DNA of 35,398 nt from Isosphaeraceae bacterium (GCA_031291845.1 JARLIH010000311.1:1-35398); one strand, 5' to 3'. Numbered from the stretch's first letter, positions 16,760-25,589 are shown. Notes: generated by a model not told the origin, from the sequence alone. Translations and numbers: made by a program.

Positions 16760-18508
16760 TCACCGGTTCGGGCCGGGGGTCGGATCGCGCGCGATGAGTC
16801 CGGCGGTACGGTGGACCGAGGTCGCGTCCGGTGTCATTGCGCTCGTGACGTAAGCTGCCCGGAACAAGCCGATCAGGCAGAGCACCTGGTCAAGGTCACG
16901 CGCCTGGGCTTCCTCCGACCGCCGGTTTTGTGAGGCCAGCCGCTTCACCAGGTCCGTGCGATGGAGCTCGGCCGTCGACTTCAGTGCCGTGAGGTCGAAG
17001 CACGCGAATGAGGCTTTATCGGGAAAGTACGCCGCCCGGAGCGCGGCCAGCGAGGAGCTCGGTCCCTGTCCGCAAGCCCTGGCGACCGATTCGGGTGAGC
17101 GTCCCAAGACGAGCCGGCCCCCGGTGACCGTGAAGGCAAACGGAGACACCGGGCGTAGCGACGTTACCCGCGCGCCCTGGATTTGCTGCGTTTGCAGCGT
17201 CGGGCCCGGCGCGGCCTGCTTATCGTCCAGCGCGTAGAACGCGAGCAGGGTTCGCAGCGCGTTCTCGATCGCGACGCCGACCCGTGAGTCTCCTCCCACA
17301 TCCACGGACACGACGAATGGGAGACCGGGCGCCGAGTCCCCTTTTTGCGGCGCTTCGAGATAAGCGAGGACTCCGGGCCCGAGGTAGGGCAGGATTTCCT
17401 TCCGGAGGTCCCGCCCCAGCAAGACGCCTTTCATCGCCTCCAGCAGGTTGCCGTACTTCGTTCGGCCCTCTTCGGGTATCACACTCTCAACCGCTTGCAG
17501 GAAGGCGGGAAAATCGACGTACAGGTTCCCCACGGCCAGCGCCGTCGATGGAACCCGAAGCATGTCCGGGTTCGTCTTGGTGCCGCAATCCGCCCAGGCC
17601 CTGATCCAGGGGTCGAGGCGGTCCGCCCGGAGACTCTCTTCGATCTGGAGCGCGATTCCGTCGTTCCACTCGACCGCGGCCCCCGCGTATTCCAGGGCGC
17701 CCAGGTAGCGCTCGAAGATCGCGACCACTCGTTCCTCGTTGGCCGACCGCTTCTGCTGCGGTGCGGCGGCGAGCGATCGACGCACGAACCCAGCGTCAAC
17801 GAACAGGCTCAACGCCGCGTTGCGCGGCAGTTTGTCACGGACTCGCCGAAACCGGTCGGATTGAGCGAGTCCCGGCGCCGCATCGGCATGGCGTTCAAGA
17901 ACGCCTTGCAACACCTTCTCGGAATTCGACCAGGCGAAGGTTTGGTCCAGCGTCGCGTAGAACTCGGTCGGCCGCGTGGGATCCTGGTGGACCCTGGCGA
18001 AGTAGCCGACGCCGCGCCAACTCTTCGGCACGACACGCGCGATCTCTCCCTTGCGGATCTGGGCCGAATTGAACTCCTGGATCACACGGTCAAGCAACGC
18101 CTTATTGCGTACGCGGGCCAGCAGCAGGCCGTGGGCCTGGTCCGGCATTTCGTCCGGATTCAGGTGCAGCACGAGCGCGAACGCGTCACCCAGGAGCTCA
18201 TCGCGCAGCGTGGCGATCTTCTCGCCGATGACCTTTTCGATCTGCCGCTTCGCGAGCTGAAGGCCTTGGCCACGTTCCGAAGCGCGCCAGGCGCGCACGG
18301 TCGGGAGTGCGCCGAGCTCGTTGCTGATCGTGGACTCGAAGAAACGCCGCGCGTTCTCTTGCAGGTTTTCAACGAGGAGCGTCATCCCCGCGTCCGGGGG
18401 CACAAGGCGCAACAGCGCGTCCGCAACTTCATCGCCGCGCGCAATACCTGCGGGCTGCACTCGCGCGATGAGGAAAAGCGTTAGCGTCAGAAAGAAGAGT
18501 CGCCGCAT
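16760..18508 (-). CDS. Large secreted protein of unknown function after an ECF sigma/anti-sigma pair
   Basis: A 582-residue protein with a signal peptide: MRRLFFLTLTLFLIA followed by a small-residue cleavage region before about residue 27. The mature part is a mixed alpha/beta sequence without a motif I can name; its general look is like the DUF3352-type and other large planctomycete exported proteins. There is no further transmembrane helix or lipobox. The frame runs up to 18574, but the ATG at 18508 is chosen because the signal peptide begins there, with GGAAG upstream. It follows the anti-sigma gene by 62 bases and is convergent with the GGQ gene. It could be a target or sensor of the sigma system. 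Confidence 0.8.
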   Translation of the reverse strand: MRRLFFLTLTLFLIARVQPAGIARGDEVADALLRLVPPDAGMTLLVENLQENARRFFESTISNELGALPTVRAWRASERGQGLQLAKRQIEKVIGEKIATLRDELLGDAFALVLHLNPDEMPDQAHGLLLARVRNKALLDRVIQEFNSAQIRKGEIARVVPKSWRGVGYFARVHQDPTRPTEFYATLDQTFAWSNSEKVLQGVLERHADAAPGLAQSDRFRRVRDKLPRNAALSLFVDAGFVRRSLAAAPQQKRSANEERVVAIFERYLGALEYAGAAVEWNDGIALQIEESLRADRLDPWIRAWADCGTKTNPDMLRVPSTALAVGNLYVDFPAFLQAVESVIPEEGRTKYGNLLEAMKGVLLGRDLRKEILPYLGPGVLAYLEAPQKGDSAPGLPFVVSVDVGGDSRVGVAIENALRTLLAFYALDDKQAAPGPTLQTQQIQGARVTSLRPVSPFAFTVTGGRLVLGRSPESVARACGQGPSSSLAALRAAYFPDKASFACFDLTALKSTAELHRTDLVKRLASQNRRSEEAQARDLDQVLCLIGLFRAAYVTSAMTPDATSVHRTAGLIARDPTPGPNR

Positions 18509-18570
18509 GGGGGTCGCTTCCGCGTGGTCGTTTGCACTGGAGCGAATTGTCACGAATCCAACGCCCGATG

Positions 18571-19260
18571 TCACGAAGGGCGCGGAGAAACTCGGTCGTC
18601 GTCGAGCGCTGGACCGAGAAGGAACCCAAAGGCATGCCTGGCCGATCCGGACAGCGGACGGACTCCCTCGTTCACTCGCTCGCCGACCGTCTGAAGCATG
18701 CCCGACGCCGTGCTCGTTGCCGACGGTAAAAGCGCTCGGGTCGCCGACGGGTCCTGGTCAACGGCCGAGTCGAGCACGTCGCGACCGATCCGGGCGGCAG
18801 GCGCCGAGGCCTCCAGCGCGAGCTGCCAAGTGGCCGACGTGGCATCGGCCAGCGCGTCGGGGAACGACGTCGCGTCGGGGACCGCCGGCGCGACGGCCTG
18901 CGGCGGGCGAGCCGGTCCGGCCTGCCGCAAACCGACGAGTACGATCAACGTCAAACACGCGGCAGCCGCGAGCGGCGCTGCGAGCCGGCGCAGCCAGACG
19001 GCCCGGCCGCCGCTCGGAAGCAGCGCGGGCCGCCGCAGGGCCGTCATGCAATCGTCCACAAACGCAGCCGACGGACGAACCGACGGAAGGTTGCCGATTG
19101 CGTGGCTCAACAACAGGAACCGCGCTCCCCTGGCCCGGCATTCGGGACACTCCGTCGCGTGTTTCTCGAGTGCGTACTCGACGTCGGGCGGAACCGCATC
19201 CCGGCGGTCGAGCCGTTCGTTCCAGAGGGCCTCAAAGTCCTGGCAATTCATCGTGCACAT
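18571..19260 (-). CDS. Zinc-finger anti-sigma factor, single-pass membrane
   Basis: A 229-residue protein with a ZAS-type motif His34-x3-Cys38-x2-Cys41 near the N-terminus, the mark of anti-sigma factors that hold ECF sigma factors. A transmembrane helix (about residues 92-110, APLAAAACLTLIVLVGL) separates the cytoplasmic domain from a low-complexity Ala/Ser/Asp-rich periplasmic tail of some 115 residues. It lies 121 bases downstream of the ECF sigma gene in the same direction. Two possible ATG starts exist, at 19260 and 19251; neither ribosome site is ideal. The cognate regulator of the adjacent sigma factor is the natural reading. Confidence 0.87.
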   Translation of the reverse strand: MCTMNCQDFEALWNERLDRRDAVPPDVEYALEKHATECPECRARGARFLLLSHAIGNLPSVRPSAAFVDDCMTALRRPALLPSGGRAVWLRRLAAPLAAAACLTLIVLVGLRQAGPARPPQAVAPAVPDATSFPDALADATSATWQLALEASAPAARIGRDVLDSAVDQDPSATRALLPSATSTASGMLQTVGERVNEGVRPLSGSARHAFGFLLGPALDDDRVSPRPS

Positions 19261-19381
19261 CCGCTCAGAAAAGACCTCGTCCGCCTGGCCCTTCCGATCA
19301 GTTCAGTAGAGAAGTCGCCCGATGGGTCGCGCCCAACAACAGGACTGTCCGAGCGATGCGGGCGCGAGTCGAATGGTTCCC

Positions 19382-19915
19382 TCAACAGCGCACCCCGCGG
19401 CGGCTGAGATGTTCAGCTAGCTCGCTCCGGGCGCGATGGAGCCACGTTTTCACCGTGCCGATCGGGCACCCTACGGTTTGACTGATGTCCTCGTACGACA
19501 GGTTCTGCTCGTGGTACAGGCTAAAGACGAGGCGGTACTCGGGTCTCAACCGGGTCAGGGCCCGTTCCAGCTCCCCGGCCAGGTCGTCGGGATCGCTGAC
19601 GCCGGGCCGGTGGTCGACCTGGTCGACCACTGTTTCGGCAAGTCCGGGCCGGCGTGCTCGGCGGCCGAGCGCGGTGCGGCAACGGTTGGCGGCGATTCCG
19701 AGCAACCAGGGGCGCACCGGTCTGTCGACGTCGAAGCCCGCCATCCCTCGGATCGCGCGCAAAAACGTATCTTGCGCGACGTCTTCGGCGTCCTGCCTGT
19801 GACCCATCATCCGGTAACAAAGGCCGAAGACGACACCCTGAAACCGTTCGATCAGCACGCGAGGCGCCTGCGGATCGCCGCCTTGGAGCGCCTCGACCAG
19901 GGCACGGTCGTCCAT
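19382..19915 (-). CDS. ECF-type RNA polymerase sigma factor
   Basis: A 177-residue sigma-70 family protein with only regions 2 and 4. Region 2 includes GLCYRMMGHRQDAEDVAQDTF, the core-binding and -10 contact segment, and PWLLGIAANRC. Region 4 has RLVFSLYHEQNLSYEDISQ followed by the helix-turn-helix VGCPIGTVKTWLHRA that reads the -35. The ATG at 19915 has GGAG five bases upstream; a TTG at 19924 is the alternative. It heads a module with a zinc-finger anti-sigma and a secreted protein. I could not find a convincing ECF-type autoregulatory promoter in the gap upstream. Confidence 0.93.
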   Translation of the reverse strand: MDDRALVEALQGGDPQAPRVLIERFQGVVFGLCYRMMGHRQDAEDVAQDTFLRAIRGMAGFDVDRPVRPWLLGIAANRCRTALGRRARRPGLAETVVDQVDHRPGVSDPDDLAGELERALTRLRPEYRLVFSLYHEQNLSYEDISQTVGCPIGTVKTWLHRARSELAEHLSRRGVRC

Positions 19916-20069
19916 CAGCTCCAACCTTCGATCTGACCGCAGGCCTCCGCTGGCCGGTTGCGAATAGGTCGTTTAGGATACCTGAGAACGGAGGCCCTGG
20001 TTTCAGAGAATTCGGCCGTTTCGGGAGAAACTTGGGGCCGATTTCCGACGAGCCCTCAGCGCGAACAAA

Positions 20070-20105
20070 GACGGCGGCCCGGACGTTCACGTCCGGGCCG
20101 CCGTC
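20070..20105 (-). terminator. Strong intrinsic terminator for the 124-aa protein gene
   Basis: A perfect 16-base inverted repeat (20070-20085 and 20090-20105) with a 4-base loop TTCA. Read leftward it is followed by TTTGTT. It begins 30 bases after the stop of the leftward gene ending at 20136 and would insulate the ECF sigma gene from read-through. Confidence 0.75.
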
Positions 20106-20135
20106 GGTGGCAGCCAGCTTCTCTACGCTCGCCCT

Positions 20136-20510
20136 TTAGAATTCGAGCGGTGCGGAGAGATCGGTCAGCTCATCGGCGGAGAGGTCTTGAAAATCCCTCC
20201 CCTGGCTGTCGAGCGCTGACTTGATTCGCAATGCGATCTCGTGCAGTTCGGGCGAATCGATCCGCCAGGCGATCTCGGCCAGCTCAGTCGGGGTCACCTC
20301 GGCCAGGTCCTGGCCGCGGCGATCCAGTTCGGACTCGAGCCGCAGCACGGTCTCGAGCATCTCGGCATGGGTTTCCGCCGAGCCTCCGACCAGCAGGCAG
20401 TGCTCGCCCGTGCTCAGGCGTTGCTGGCTGTCCTCGGCGTCGAGCCCGAAGCCGATTATCGCGGCGCGAAGTCGGCGTGGCCGGCCGCCGTGTTGCGTCA
20501 TCATCGTCAT
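20136..20510 (-). CDS. Conserved-looking small acidic protein, unknown function
   Basis: A 124-residue soluble protein. A basic start (RPRRLRAAIIGFGLDAEDSQ) leads into GEHCLLVGGSAETHAEMLETVLRLESELDRRG, then acidic helices ending ADELTDLSAPLEF. I associate this pattern (IIGFGLD, LLVGGS.ETH, LRLE.EL.RRG) with planctomycete hypothetical proteins, from memory only. The frame is open to 20639, but the earlier part is low-quality sequence; ATGs at 20510, 20504 and 20501 are all possible, with AAAGG about 11 bases before the first. It has its own downstream terminator and follows a 75-aa gene in the same direction. Confidence 0.62.
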   Translation of the reverse strand: MTMMTQHGGRPRRLRAAIIGFGLDAEDSQQRLSTGEHCLLVGGSAETHAEMLETVLRLESELDRRGQDLAEVTPTELAEIAWRIDSPELHEIALRIKSALDSQGRDFQDLSADELTDLSAPLEF

Positions 20511-20687
20511 CTCGAGGAGGGCCTTTCGCGAGTGGAACACCAAGGTCGAAAGGTGGCGAGCGGCCAGGGTTCCAGTCCCCCGCGGCGGCCCCCTCGCCAC
20601 GCGATTCTTATCGGCTTCCCGCCCCCGCTCAAACAGCACACTGCGGTCGAATCGATCGCCGGCCGGTGGGACCGACCGGCAACCTTC

Positions 20688-20915
20688 TTACGACCCGCCC
20701 AGGCATTCTTTCGCCGTCGCCCGCGCCACGCGGTACGCCGCGCGGACGGTCATGGCCCGTGCCTCGATCTGCTCCTCGCTAAAGAGCCGCCCCTCACTCA
20801 CAGGCAACCCCGCCAATGACAGCGTCAGCGGCAGTAAGTCAAGAAACTGCCTGTACTTCTGTTGGAGGTCCGCGCCCGCGTTCGCTGGCTCAGCCACGGC
20901 TTTCGACTCCTGCAC
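20688..20915 (-). CDS. Small conserved-looking protein, 75 aa
   Basis: A 75-residue protein starting with GTG and ending in TAA. The core KYRQFLDLLPLTLSLAGLPV and the segment FSEEQIEARAMTVRAAYRVAR read like a real, ordered helical protein, not antisense noise, and I have the impression of similar short proteins in planctomycetes. There is no signal peptide. Its function is unknown. A promoter-like sequence on the same strand lies 43 bases upstream, which supports an independent gene. It could form a unit with the 124-aa gene 177 bases further on. Confidence 0.6.
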   Translation of the reverse strand: MQESKAVAEPANAGADLQQKYRQFLDLLPLTLSLAGLPVSEGRLFSEEQIEARAMTVRAAYRVARATAKECLGGS

Positions 20916-20957
20916 GAGTTCCGGTGGAAGACACTCAGTCGGACGTTAACACCTGGG

Positions 20958-20986
20958 ATTATCCGCCTTCCCCCGTGTCGACACAA
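20958..20986 (-). promoter_or_regulatory. Candidate promoter for the 75-aa gene
   Basis: On the reverse strand TTGTGT (20986-20981, only TTG matching) is separated by 17 bases from GATAAT (20963-20958, five of six). It fits the spacing to the GTG start at 20915 and is divergent from the helicase promoter. Confidence 0.35.
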
Positions 20987-21053
20987 GTCGCGAGCCGCCC
21001 GCCGGACCGGCCGTAGCGGCAGGAAGATTCGCCGTCTTCCGTTCGTAGTGCCT

Positions 21054-21082
21054 TTGACGAAAATGTGTTACACTGATACCAT
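21054..21082 (+). promoter_or_regulatory. Candidate sigma-70-type promoter for the DEAD-box helicase
   Basis: TTGACG (21054-21059, five of six) and TACCAT (21077-21082, four of six) are 17 bases apart, with a TG at the extended -10 position. Transcription would begin near 21089, leaving a leader of about 80 bases before the TTG start. Confidence 0.5.
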
Positions 21083-21157
21083 ACACGCTGGCCAGAGGAG
21101 GCGCACCAGCCGGTGCGCCGGGAAGGCCTCCGGTGTTTCATGGGATTTAGGGTTTTT

Positions 21158-21164
21158 GAGGAGG
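21158..21164 (+). promoter_or_regulatory. Strong ribosome binding site that decides a TTG start
   Basis: GAGGAGG is a near-perfect anti-16S match. The only in-frame initiator at proper distance is TTG at 21170, five bases on. The ATG at 21140 lies before this site and has a poorer one (GGAAGG, 13 bases). Confidence 0.65.
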
Positions 21165-21169
21165 TTTGT

Positions 21170-22378
21170 TTGATTCAACGTGCCGTCGAGGAACCCGCGC
21201 CCGGGTTCCAGTCGATGGGCCTGAGCCCCGCCATGCTTCGGGCTCTGAAGAAGGCCCGCTACTTCACTCCTTCCCCCATCCAGGCGGAACTAATCCCCGA
21301 AGCCCTTGACGGTAAAGACGTCATCGGTCAAGCCAAAACGGGGACGGGCAAGACCGCCGCATTCGGCATCCCCATCATCGAGATGCTGGAACAGCGCGGG
21401 AAGGGACCGCAGGCCATTATCCTGGCGCCCACGCGCGAGCTCGTGCAGCAGATTGTCGTCGAGCTGACCAAGCTGGCCGACAGTCAAGACGTCGCGGTTT
21501 GCGGGATCTACGGCGGCGAGCCGATCGAAAGGCAACTTCGCGCCCTGACGCGCGGTGTTGACATCGTCGTCGGTACGCCGGGCCGCGTGCTCGATCACAT
21601 CGAGCGCAGAACGCTCTATCTCGGCGACATCTTCCACGTCGTGCTGGACGAAGCCGATCGGATGCTGGATATCGGGTTCCGGCCCGACATCGAGCGCATC
21701 CTGAGGAAGGTGCCCGACCCGCACCAGACGCTGCTGCTCTCGGCAACCATCAGCGACGAGATCCGCAAGCTCGCACAGCGCTACATGTACCAAGCCGTCG
21801 CGCTGAACCTCTCCAAGGACGAGCCGTCCGTCGAGACGATTCAGCAATACTACATCACGGTCGAGAACGAGCGCAAGTTCGACCTTCTCGTCCACCTGCT
21901 CCGGCGCGACAGTCCGCGTCAGTGCATCGTCTTTACTCGCACCAAGCGCGGCGCCGACCGGCTAGCCGATCGCTTGCGTGGAAAAGTCCCAGGGGTCGCG
22001 ACGATCCACGGCGACCTCGCCCAGAGCGTGCGCAACCGCGTCATGCAGGGCTTCCGCGACGGGACGATCCCCGTCCTGGTGGCGACCGACGTGGTTGGCC
22101 GCGGCATCGACGTCAGCGACATTTCGCACGTCATCAACTTCGACATTCCGGACGACGCCGAGAACTACCTCCACCGTATCGGCCGCACCGGCCGGATGGG
22201 GAAGGACGGTCTCGCGTACATGTTCGTCTGCCCCGACCAGGGCGAGCCCCTGACGGCCATCGAGAGCTTGATCAACAAGACGATTCCGACCTTGAACGTT
22301 GAAGGGTTCGAACCCGCCCGTCGTGAGGTTCGTCGCGTTCCCAAGTTTCAGGAACTGTTCAGCAACATCCGACGCTGA
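21170..22378 (+). CDS. DEAD-box ATP-dependent RNA helicase
   Basis: A 402-residue helicase of superfamily 2 that unwinds RNA duplexes, probably in ribosome assembly, mRNA decay or cold adaptation. In order it carries the Q motif (FQSMGLSP to PSPIQAELIP), motif I AKTGTGKT, Ia APTRELV, Ib TPGR, II DEAD, III SAT, IV IVFTRTKRGADRL, V ATDVVGRGID and VI HRIGRTGRMG. The protein stops soon after the second RecA domain, with only a short basic end, so there is no long RNA-binding tail as in DeaD or a domain as in DbpA; it is closest to the RhlE/CshA-like minimal type. Start TTG at 21170 by its ribosome site. It is convergent with batD. Confidence 0.95.
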   Translation: MIQRAVEEPAPGFQSMGLSPAMLRALKKARYFTPSPIQAELIPEALDGKDVIGQAKTGTGKTAAFGIPIIEMLEQRGKGPQAIILAPTRELVQQIVVELTKLADSQDVAVCGIYGGEPIERQLRALTRGVDIVVGTPGRVLDHIERRTLYLGDIFHVVLDEADRMLDIGFRPDIERILRKVPDPHQTLLLSATISDEIRKLAQRYMYQAVALNLSKDEPSVETIQQYYITVENERKFDLLVHLLRRDSPRQCIVFTRTKRGADRLADRLRGKVPGVATIHGDLAQSVRNRVMQGFRDGTIPVLVATDVVGRGIDVSDISHVINFDIPDDAENYLHRIGRTGRMGKDGLAYMFVCPDQGEPLTAIESLINKTIPTLNVEGFEPARREVRRVPKFQELFSNIRR

Positions 22379-22446
22379 GTTTCCCTCCGCCAGCATCACA
22401 CCTCTCGTCCCCTTGCGTGATGGAGAGGCAGCGAACGACCGCCACG

Positions 22447-23763
22447 TCACCCTGCTTCGCGGTCCGGGCTGCCTCTCTTGGTTTTTCGAACAGCGGCCGA
22501 TGCGAGCGGCCGTTGTCCCAGGTCGCCCAAGACCCCCCGGCCCCCGCTCGAGAGCTCCTCGGGCGACACGCCGCCGGGACCGTAGCACGCTCGGTCACAA
22601 CACTCGACCAAACGGCCGGTGCGCCCGGCCAGCTCACGATCGGCGGTCGCCGCGAACACCCCCTCCTCGGCTTCCTGCGGCGTCAGCGCTCCCCCCGCGC
22701 GATCGGTGGCGAGACTCAAGTACTCCAACAGCCCCTCCATGACCTGGCGCGCAATGAGTGCCGGAGGCTCGTGATCGAGAAGCTCACGCGCGCGGCGTGC
22801 CGCCGCCGACCTTGCGAGGCCAGGGCCAGGAGTGCGCCCGCGGTTGAGGCGGACCAGGAGCGCGAGCGCTGCGAGGATCAGTCCGACACCCAGGTAGCTC
22901 AGCGCCGGCGGGATACGCTGGGCCTGAGGCGCGCTGGCGGCCGATTGTCGCATTCCGTATTGGATGTCAGCGGGTGTGATCGGCGGTACAGCGACGACTC
23001 GAACGAGGATCCCTGGCGTCACTTTGGTGACGAAGCGGGCGCTCCGCGGGTCGAAGGCTGCGATCGCGACCGGCGGCAGCACGGCCTCCCCCGCGCGCCG
23101 GGGGCGGAGGCGATAACGGAACACGCACGACGGCGGATCCGCGACCGACTCGGCGTTCATCACCTCGACCTCGGGCTGGATCGACGACTTGCCGGGGAGC
23201 GGCAGCGACGGCACGCTGCGGCTGGAACGCGCTGCGGGGCCTGTCAGGCGAATGCGATATTCGAGGGTCTGGCCGACCCGTACGGTCTCGGGCACGGCTT
23301 CCGCCGTCAGCTCGAAAGCGCCGACGCCCCCGAGGAACTCCCGGGGACGCTGCTCCTGTGGGACGTCCACGACCTTGAGCCGAAGCGGGCCGCTCGAGCC
23401 GGACCGGTCTTTGGTCCTCGCCGTGATGGCAGGGAGCTCGAGGTTCCCCGCTTTTTTCGCGATGAGGCGGTAACGGTAGCGGAACAGGTTGGTCGTTCCG
23501 ACCACGTCGCCGATGCCCGACGCACTCACGGGTTGGAGGTCCGTCTCGACGAGTGCGAAGTCGAAGCTCGGCGAGCGCGGGGACTTGAGCTCGGGGCGCT
23601 CACCCTCGGCGAGGACGGCGACCGTGACGTTGAGACTCTCGCCGACATAGTGCACGCCCGCGGGGAGTTGGACCCGCACGCGCAACGGTGCCTCGCCGGC
23701 GTCACCCGAGGAGAGGGCGAACGTTAGGAGCGAGCCGACGGTCGCAGTCAGGATGCCTGTCAT
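22447..23763 (-). CDS. batD: BatD-like membrane protein
   Basis: A 438-residue protein with a signal sequence at the N-terminus (MTGILTATVGSLLTFAL), beta-rich extracytoplasmic BatD-type repeats that include YRYRLIAKKAGNLELPAI and FRYRLRPRRAGEAVLPPV, one transmembrane helix near residue 295-315 (YLGVGLILAALALLVRL) and a cytoplasmic helical tail of about 120 residues. BatD belongs to the Bat aerotolerance group; its molecular role is not settled. The ATG at 23763 overlaps the TGA of the BatB-BatC gene by one base, so the two are translationally coupled. It is the last gene of the leftward run and faces the helicase with 68 bases between the stops. Confidence 0.85.
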   Translation of the reverse strand: MTGILTATVGSLLTFALSSGDAGEAPLRVRVQLPAGVHYVGESLNVTVAVLAEGERPELKSPRSPSFDFALVETDLQPVSASGIGDVVGTTNLFRYRYRLIAKKAGNLELPAITARTKDRSGSSGPLRLKVVDVPQEQRPREFLGGVGAFELTAEAVPETVRVGQTLEYRIRLTGPAARSSRSVPSLPLPGKSSIQPEVEVMNAESVADPPSCVFRYRLRPRRAGEAVLPPVAIAAFDPRSARFVTKVTPGILVRVVAVPPITPADIQYGMRQSAASAPQAQRIPPALSYLGVGLILAALALLVRLNRGRTPGPGLARSAAARRARELLDHEPPALIARQVMEGLLEYLSLATDRAGGALTPQEAEEGVFAATADRELAGRTGRLVECCDRACYGPGGVSPEELSSGGRGVLGDLGQRPLASAAVRKTKRGSPDREAG

Positions 23764-25478
23764 CACCAATCTTTCCGATCGACGTCGGGAGCGTGTGCGG
23801 GTTCCTCGGGAATCCTGCGCCTGTCGCTCTCAGCCCGGATGTTCTTGAGCGCGTTGTCGAGTCGTTCCTGAGGGGTTTGTCCGGACGACGAGCCTTGGCC
23901 GCCAGCGTTACCGGACTGGCCGGTGGACGGTGGTTCCTCGTCGGGTCGTTCCACGGCCCCTCCTTTTTGGGGCTCGTGGGACGGATCTTCGCCGTTTCCC
24001 CTCTCGCCGGGGCCGTGCGATTTTGGTGGCGCTGAAGGATCACGCTCGGGTTGCGGCTGCGGCGGGCGGGGGAGTGCTTGGGCGTAGCTTCGGTTTACGC
24101 CGGCATCCCGGCGCACGGCGTCGAGCGAGCCGCCCGTGACCGTTGACGCGAGGCACGCGTCGTAGTGACGGACCGCCGCCGCGACGTCTCCGAGCGCCAA
24201 TGCGGTGTTTCCGAGCGCGTAATCGATCTTGGTCCGCAGCCGAGGGCCGGCGAGCGCGCGGGCGGCGTTGTAGCGTGCGTATGCCTCGGCGTAGCGCTCG
24301 AGGCGGAACAAACTCGCGGCGGCGTTATACGACGCGACGGCGCTCTTCGTGTCGAGCGCGCCGGCTCGCTCGAATTCTCGAAGCGCTTCCGGAAGCCGGC
24401 CGGCGGCGAAGTCCGCATTGCCGTTCGTCAACGCGCGGTCGCGATCCGTCTCCGCCGGAGTGGCTCCCGCGAGCAAGAGCAAGCCCGCGAAGGCAAGCCA
24501 GCGCTGCCTCGCGGGGAAGCGGCTGCCCGGCCACGACCCTCTGGCCAAGAGACAGAGCGCGGCGAGCACGAACCAGGAATAGCGCTCGGTCTGCTCGGTC
24601 GGGTGGAGGGCGTCGCGCTGCCGTCGGGCCACCGGGGCGATTTTATCGTGGTACAACTGGCCCAGATCGGCCGGCGATAGACCGAGCCTGAGGAACGCCC
24701 CTCCCGTTTCCCGGGCGATCGTTTCCAAGGGCGCGTCATTACGTCGCGAGACCACGGGGGCACCTCGATAGCGCAACAGGCTCGTGCCTCGTCCAGATGG
24801 CACGTTCTGGCCACGTTCGGCGTCGCCGATGGCAACCGTGTGCACCATCACGCGGCTCGCGCGGAGCGAGTCGACTTCGGCGCTCCACGTCTCGGCGTGG
24901 TCCTCGCCGTCCGAGAACAGGACGATCGTTCGACCTTCCGCGTGCTCGGTCTGGTCGAACGCCTCCGCGCCGACGCCAAGCGCCGCGCCCAGGTCCGTGC
25001 CGCCCGGTTGAACTTCCCCGGGCCGGAGCGAACGAAGCACGTCGACCACGGCTCCGAGGTTCCCGGTCAGGGGACAACGCACTCGTCCCTGGCCAGCGAA
25101 CACAACCACCCCCGCACGGCTGCCGGCTTCTCGCCCGAGGGCGCGCACGAGGCTGATCGCCGTTTCCGTCGCGAGGCCGAGGCGGTCGGGTACGGCGTCC
25201 CTTGCCCCCATGCTCCGACTGACATCAACGACCAGCACGACGTCGTGACCGGGGGGTAGGGGCGGACCCGCGTAGCGTCCCCAGCGCGGCTGGGAGAGGG
25301 CCACGACCAGGCAGACCATCGCACAGAGCCAGCCGAGCAACCCGTCCGGACGCAACCGCGAATCCTGCCCCAACGACCGCCAGCGGACGCTACGCCGCCG
25401 CCGGCGCGACACCATCCAAGGCACGAGGGAGCCCGCAAGCAGAAGCAGCCAAAGATAGTTGGGGTGGGCAAATCCCAT
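23763..25478 (-). CDS. BatB-BatC fusion: VWA domain plus TPR membrane protein
   Basis: A 571-residue protein. The N-terminal half is BatB: membrane helices at about 8-22 and 48-63, then a von Willebrand A domain with the metal site DVSRSM (Asp85, Ser87, Ser89), Thr161 in GGTDLG and FSDGEDH near 188-194. A helix at about 301-312 and another at 327-340 lead into a BatC-like part: TPR repeats at roughly 346-445 and a long Pro/Gly/Ser/Glu-rich disordered end. BatB and BatC are often separate genes, and fused forms are known. The ATG at 25478 (or a GTG at 25481) starts 108 bases after batA. It is probably a scaffold or metal-dependent interaction partner at the envelope. Confidence 0.88.
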   Translation of the reverse strand: MGFAHPNYLWLLLLAGSLVPWMVSRRRRRSVRWRSLGQDSRLRPDGLLGWLCAMVCLVVALSQPRWGRYAGPPLPPGHDVVLVVDVSRSMGARDAVPDRLGLATETAISLVRALGREAGSRAGVVVFAGQGRVRCPLTGNLGAVVDVLRSLRPGEVQPGGTDLGAALGVGAEAFDQTEHAEGRTIVLFSDGEDHAETWSAEVDSLRASRVMVHTVAIGDAERGQNVPSGRGTSLLRYRGAPVVSRRNDAPLETIARETGGAFLRLGLSPADLGQLYHDKIAPVARRQRDALHPTEQTERYSWFVLAALCLLARGSWPGSRFPARQRWLAFAGLLLLAGATPAETDRDRALTNGNADFAAGRLPEALREFERAGALDTKSAVASYNAAASLFRLERYAEAYARYNAARALAGPRLRTKIDYALGNTALALGDVAAAVRHYDACLASTVTGGSLDAVRRDAGVNRSYAQALPRPPQPQPERDPSAPPKSHGPGERGNGEDPSHEPQKGGAVERPDEEPPSTGQSGNAGGQGSSSGQTPQERLDNALKNIRAESDRRRIPEEPAHAPDVDRKDW

Positions 25479-25589
25479 CACCGCTTCATCACTCTTGGCA
25501 GTGGGCCGGACGGGTGGTGGACATTGTCCAATGTACCTATGACGACTGTCGTAACTTCCAGCCTGTCCCTTGGCGACGGAGGCATTAGC

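Noticed and set aside
17345..18484. A 379-codon forward open frame
   Set aside because: It is antisense to the exported 582-residue protein, which has a clear signal peptide and sits in order after the anti-sigma gene.
22417..23727. A 436-codon forward open frame
   Set aside because: It is the shadow of batD; the reverse product has a signal peptide, BatD repeats and a membrane helix, and is coupled to batBC.
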